Positions 31,356 through 35,006 of a stretch of DNA of 35,006 nucleotides are shown here, in pieces. The DNA is taken from contig BCKQ01000035.1 of assembly GCA_001600695.1 (NCBI GenBank), forward strand, positions 4,828 to 39,833. The letters run 5' to 3'. The notes beneath the pieces are model-generated. The model saw only the letters and a program-made list of their open reading frames with translations. It searched no databases and was not told the origin of the DNA. This DNA is from Ascoidea asiatica (taxonomy: Eukaryota; Ascomycota; Saccharomycetes; Ascoideales; Ascoideaceae). Position numbers and translations under genes: made by a program. Every line of letters begins with the position of its first letter. Position 1 is the first letter of the stretch.

Positions 31356-33072
31356 GGGTGTTATTTAGATGTTTTTTTCTCGAAATTTCGCGAAACTGTG
31401 CTAAAACAGGAATAATTCCAGTGATTCCCGGAAATAGAACAAAATCCTCACTGTTTCGAGGGTAAAGCTTAATACANTACTCAAAAAAGAAATAAAACTT
31501 TCCAAAGAATGCAGCTTAGCTAGCTTATTAAAGAAAGTTACATTTTTGAGTTTACGTACCTTTGTTTACTCACNAAAGAGTTTGAGACTTTGTCGCTGAA
31601 AATTCCTTGCCTAACAAAAAAAAAGTTGCGTTTTTAGTGAAAAAAAACGTTAGGAGAAACGTTGAAGTAACGTTTTAAATGTAATTTGAAAAAATTGACG
31701 AAGAAATTCAAAAATCAATTCATTTTTTTTGTATTTTCTGCTGCTGCTTCTGCTTTTGCTGCTTTTGATTTTCATCTTGGTGTTTTNGGCGAATTTTGAA
31801 AAAATGCCTTAATTTTGAAATATTGCTATTTTTTTTCAATATTTTCTAACAAACAGTTGAAAAAACTTGTAAAAATATTAAAAATATATTATAAAAGCAA
31901 GCATGAAAAGTCATGGTTTTTAATTTTTATTTTATAATTGTATCTCTGATTTTCGTAAATATTTTTTAATTTCCATTTTAAATCTTGTTTATATCATTGT
32001 TTCAATTATGTTTTGATGCTTTTTTTTCAATATTACTTTAAATCTTTGACTTTTCAAATTATAAAAAAACACAGTTATATTATTGCTCTTTTTCCTCTAA
32101 ACTTCTCAATTTGAACATACTCAAAGAAGAAATCGAACTATTGANAAATAATTATAATAAGCATAAATACGATTTAATGGTTGTAAGAAACCCAAGAAAA
32201 TCATTGAAAGAATTATTTTCTAAACCCACGTAATCTCGTAAATGTCAATAATAATTGATTTCTTTTTAATTTTCTCTCGAATAAGGATCTTTATTTTCTG
32301 TTATTTCTTTAGAATTATTATTCCTTTTGACAATAATGGTTTATTGAAATAATTTATTGAAATAATTTATTGAAACAAATTGAGACAAAAGACAAATGTT
32401 TACTAACTTCAGTTTCTGTTAATCATTTTAGAGAGATTGAAAAGGGAAATAAAAAAAAGAAACTAAAAACATCGGATTTTTCAATCTAATATAATAAAAT
32501 CATTAATGAATATTGAGTAAACTATAAGCAATATTATTCTTCATAAATTAATCTCATTAGTTTTTTTCATTCTCATAAATATAGTCCGAATCTCAGATAC
32601 TGAATTATCAATAAATTCATCTTGCTTAAATTGATAATAGATTATCAAGAATAAATCTAAAATAATTTCTTTGAAAGAACCTGAAACGGGTTTCTCCTTC
32701 ATCAATCAATCAATCAATTAATCAATTAGAATATCAACAAGAAAAAATAATGATATTGATGAATCAATTGATTTAAATCCATTTTCTATATTCAATGAAA
32801 GATTGATTAANTNGAAATTGTAGAATCAACAATAACTCACTCATTGTTAAAAATCAGTTTACCTTTGTGTTCATTTCTTAGCGCTACTACTCTNACTATT
32901 ATCATTATTATCATTATTATCATTATTATCACTTTATTGCCTTTCTTTATAATAGATTAAAGCAAAATACATCTTCAGAATTTNAAATACATCTTGAGTA
33001 TTCATCCCAGACTTAGTTCAAACTTATTCATATCTTCATTCATTCATCAATAAATCAATAAATTGTTTATCA

Positions 33073-33294
33073 TTGCTTTATTGCTTTNTTTCATTACGAA
33101 CAAGTAATCAAACAACAAGCAACCTAAAAGAAATATTTTCAATCCTTATATATAATCACAATACAAGACTATTAGAACAATCATTTCCGGATTCTTATTC
33201 GAATGAATTTTTAATTCCGTCAAATAATNCTTTAGATTTTAAAGATTTTAGAGGTTTTGAAGTACCTTTGATTTGCAGTTTATTAAAGCACTAA
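33073..33294 (+). pseudogene. coding-like remnant in copy 3
   Basis: A frame without ATG stays open for 73 codons, with two N bases, and ends KDFRGFEVPLICSLLKH before a stop. The matching place in copy 2 (about 24790-25000) is broken by stops but ends with a similar RFRGFEKSFI, a stop, then SLLEH. The shared ending suggests a short ancestral coding segment that decayed independently. The product is not recognised. Confidence 0.3.
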
Positions 33295-33354
33295 AAACAG
33301 ATGCTAGAATTCAATGACTAAAAAGATTGAGAGATAATTCAATCTATAGTATAA

Positions 33355-33534
33355 TGATATTGGAATATCTAGAAGGCTATTGAATTTAAAAATATGCCAC
33401 ATTATTATCTTTTTATCTGACATATTATTATCAATTCATTATCCACTTAAAATCTCATCTCATCTCTGGGAAACAAAATATATCGTCACAGAAGGAAAGT
33501 ACTTTTAGATTAAAACAAAAGAACTTTCAAATAA
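33355..33534 (+). repeat. conserved block shared by copies 2 and 3 (copy 3 side)
   Basis: This is the partner of 25081-25260, with a 63-base identical core at 33445-33507. It lies at a similar distance from the outer end of its unit as its partner does. Confidence 0.8.
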
Positions 33535-34499
33535 CGATTCCCATATCAAGCTAGATGAATGAATTTGAGTATAAAAATCAANCCTGAAAAATATGATGCT
33601 TGAATTTAGAATAACTAAGTCTTTATCATTGATTGATAATGACCAGTGACCAATTTATAAATTTTAATTTATAGAATTTTGACTTATTTTGGTTCTAAAG
33701 TTTGAATTAGGAGAAAGATTTTGAGAGGTTTGAAGAATATCTCAAGACATTGATGTGAACATTCTTTATGGTTTCCCTTTTATGATTTAAGTTTAAGATT
33801 TGATTTAAACAACTAATCAAAATTCAATATAATAGCTGTCTAACTGAACTCAATCCACTTCATCTAATATTTCAAATCCAAAGAGTACTTCTTCATTTAA
33901 AATAATTAGTGATCATAATTTAGATGGTAAATAATCTTCGAGCACAAGGCTTGAATTAGGTAATTATTCAAGTTTATTCTCTTTTAAATCAAAATAGCAA
34001 ACAAATAGAACTATACCAACCAACGCTTGTTTTAAGATTTATAAATGAGTCTTCAAGTTTATTTTGAACTTGAGAACATTAATGATTTTTGCTTCAGTAA
34101 CTTTCAGATGCAAGTTAAGCTTGAATTTTATAATTGAGTAGTCGTTGAGCAAGTGCACNTTCTAACCAAATTATAAGGTAATTGATATGGATGACATAAT
34201 TTAATATGAAGATAAAGCATTAAAGGATAAACTGGAACAACCCAAGAATTTCACGAGCTTCAACGATCAAAATAACTACTGATTTAAATTTGAAAAAAGA
34301 ACCAAGGATAAAAAGTTATTGTTTTAATAAACGATATTAAAAGTTTATCTTGAAATAATGAATTCAATAGGCAAATTCCAAAAGGACTAATAAGTGAACT
34401 AGATAAAATGATTATTATTTTGGGTTACTGACTTTTGAAAAAAGGATTATAGGCTGATTCTGCATTTGTTTTAATTTAATGAGCAAATATTCTTTGAAG

Positions 34500-34760
34500 C
34501 TGTCTTTTTAATTAATTAATGAATTTTGATATATTGGCGTTTATGTGAGAAGTTACTCAGCTCTGATAGGTGTAGATATTGAGCTCAAAAGAGCATTAGA
34601 AGATNGAGACAAGCTTAATCATATAAGAAAAAGAAGTATATTTTAAAACAATAAATTCAATAAAATCTAGTGAATGAAGGAACCTTCAGCTCGTTGTATT
34701 AAACTATCTTGAAAATGTGAGTCCAAAAAGGATTGCAGAATTCATTTGATTTAAGTCTAG
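34500..34760 (+). pseudogene. decayed coding region in copy 3
   Basis: A short open piece reads like protein (SYSALIGVDIELKRALED), with one N base directly after it, then breaks down. AAAGAAGTATATTTTAAAACAATAAA (about 34628) matches AAAAATATATTTTAAAGTAATAAA (about 26257) in copy 2, so it belongs to the same ancestral coding region. Confidence 0.35.
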
Positions 34761-35006
34761 TAAGAAAAATTAGTACAATTTCATTACATCAGTTCCAATC
34801 ATTTTTCATCCTGAAGGAGAACACCAGTTATCAGACTTTGGTGAATTTATTAGCAGACCAATTTGAGTTTTGAAAGGAACCAGAGGATAAAACCAGTCTT
34901 AACTTATTTGGATAGTATAAAGAACAATATTTTTGAAAATATAATTTCATTGAACAGGACTTAGTCATATAAACTATTTAAGGGAGAATGAAAGGAGAAT
35001 TTTGTT

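Larger units (their letters stand above)
31356..35006 (+). repeat. repeat unit, copy 3 (direct, cut by the window end)
   Basis: It starts with GGGTGTTATTTAG (31356-31368) and AAAATCCTCAC (31441-31451), inverted matches to the outer end of copy 0. It then has degenerate ACGTTT sites (about 31545-31680), CTGCTGCTTCTGCTTTTGCTG (about 31739-31759), the body homologous to copies 1 and 2 (for example CACGTAAT near 32227, matching CACGTAATTTTC near 24070), the conserved 180-bp block, and the start of the decayed coding region. The inner, gene-proximal end lies beyond the window. Confidence 0.75.

Noticed and set aside
6907-35006. LTR retrotransposon array
   Set aside because: No reverse transcriptase, integrase or protease motif, primer-binding site or paired LTRs could be seen in any copy.

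Overview
The window looks like nuclear DNA of a budding yeast (Saccharomycotina) with a very AT-rich genome. The recognisable genes are intronless and start in A-rich contexts such as AAAATG. They carry Asn/Asp runs, use almost only AT-ending codons, and include a classical protein tyrosine phosphatase and a mitochondrial carrier. No species can be named. The few in-frame CTG codons do not settle whether a CUG-reassigned code is used. Scattered single N positions suggest ambiguous base calls.

Layout. From 1 to about 6.6 kb the region is ordinary and gene-bearing: a possible gene tail (3-56), a GC-rich island that may be a structured RNA (about 430-640), a PTP1-like tyrosine phosphatase (842-2227, +), a 76-residue cysteine-rich protein (3486-3716, +), an SLC25 carrier (4167-5090, +) and a low-complexity protein (6059-6556, -). 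From about 6.9 kb to the right end the window is dominated by four diverged copies of one 5-6 kb unit. Copy 0 is inverted (about 12.35 down to 6.9 kb). Copies 1, 2 and 3 are direct (about 13.8-19.4, 23.2-28.8 and 31.36 to beyond the end). Each unit has an outer end with TTACGTTT sites, a CTG/CTT-rich stretch, a long AT-rich body with decayed coding sequence and, in copies 0-2, a promoter-like inner end followed by an ORF or its remnant. These ORFs are the 165-aa minus-strand gene after copy 0, a decayed ORF at 19384-20578 after copy 1, and an intact 648-codon orphan gene (28824-30770) after copy 2.

Most notable points. (a) A stretch of about 1.15 kb is nearly identical between copy 0 (10781-11928) and copy 2 (23492-24637) in inverted orientation, while the flanking homologous sequence is strongly diverged. 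This points to recent gene conversion or homogenisation. (b) TTACGTTT sites recur at exactly 20-bp spacing in copies 1 and 2. (c) The promoter and leader are homologous in front of two proteins that do not resemble each other. (d) Between 6.6 and 28.8 kb there is no convincing intact gene. Together with the inverted repeats this makes a regional centromere, an invertible segment or a decaying gene-family array worth testing. All alignments were made by eye.
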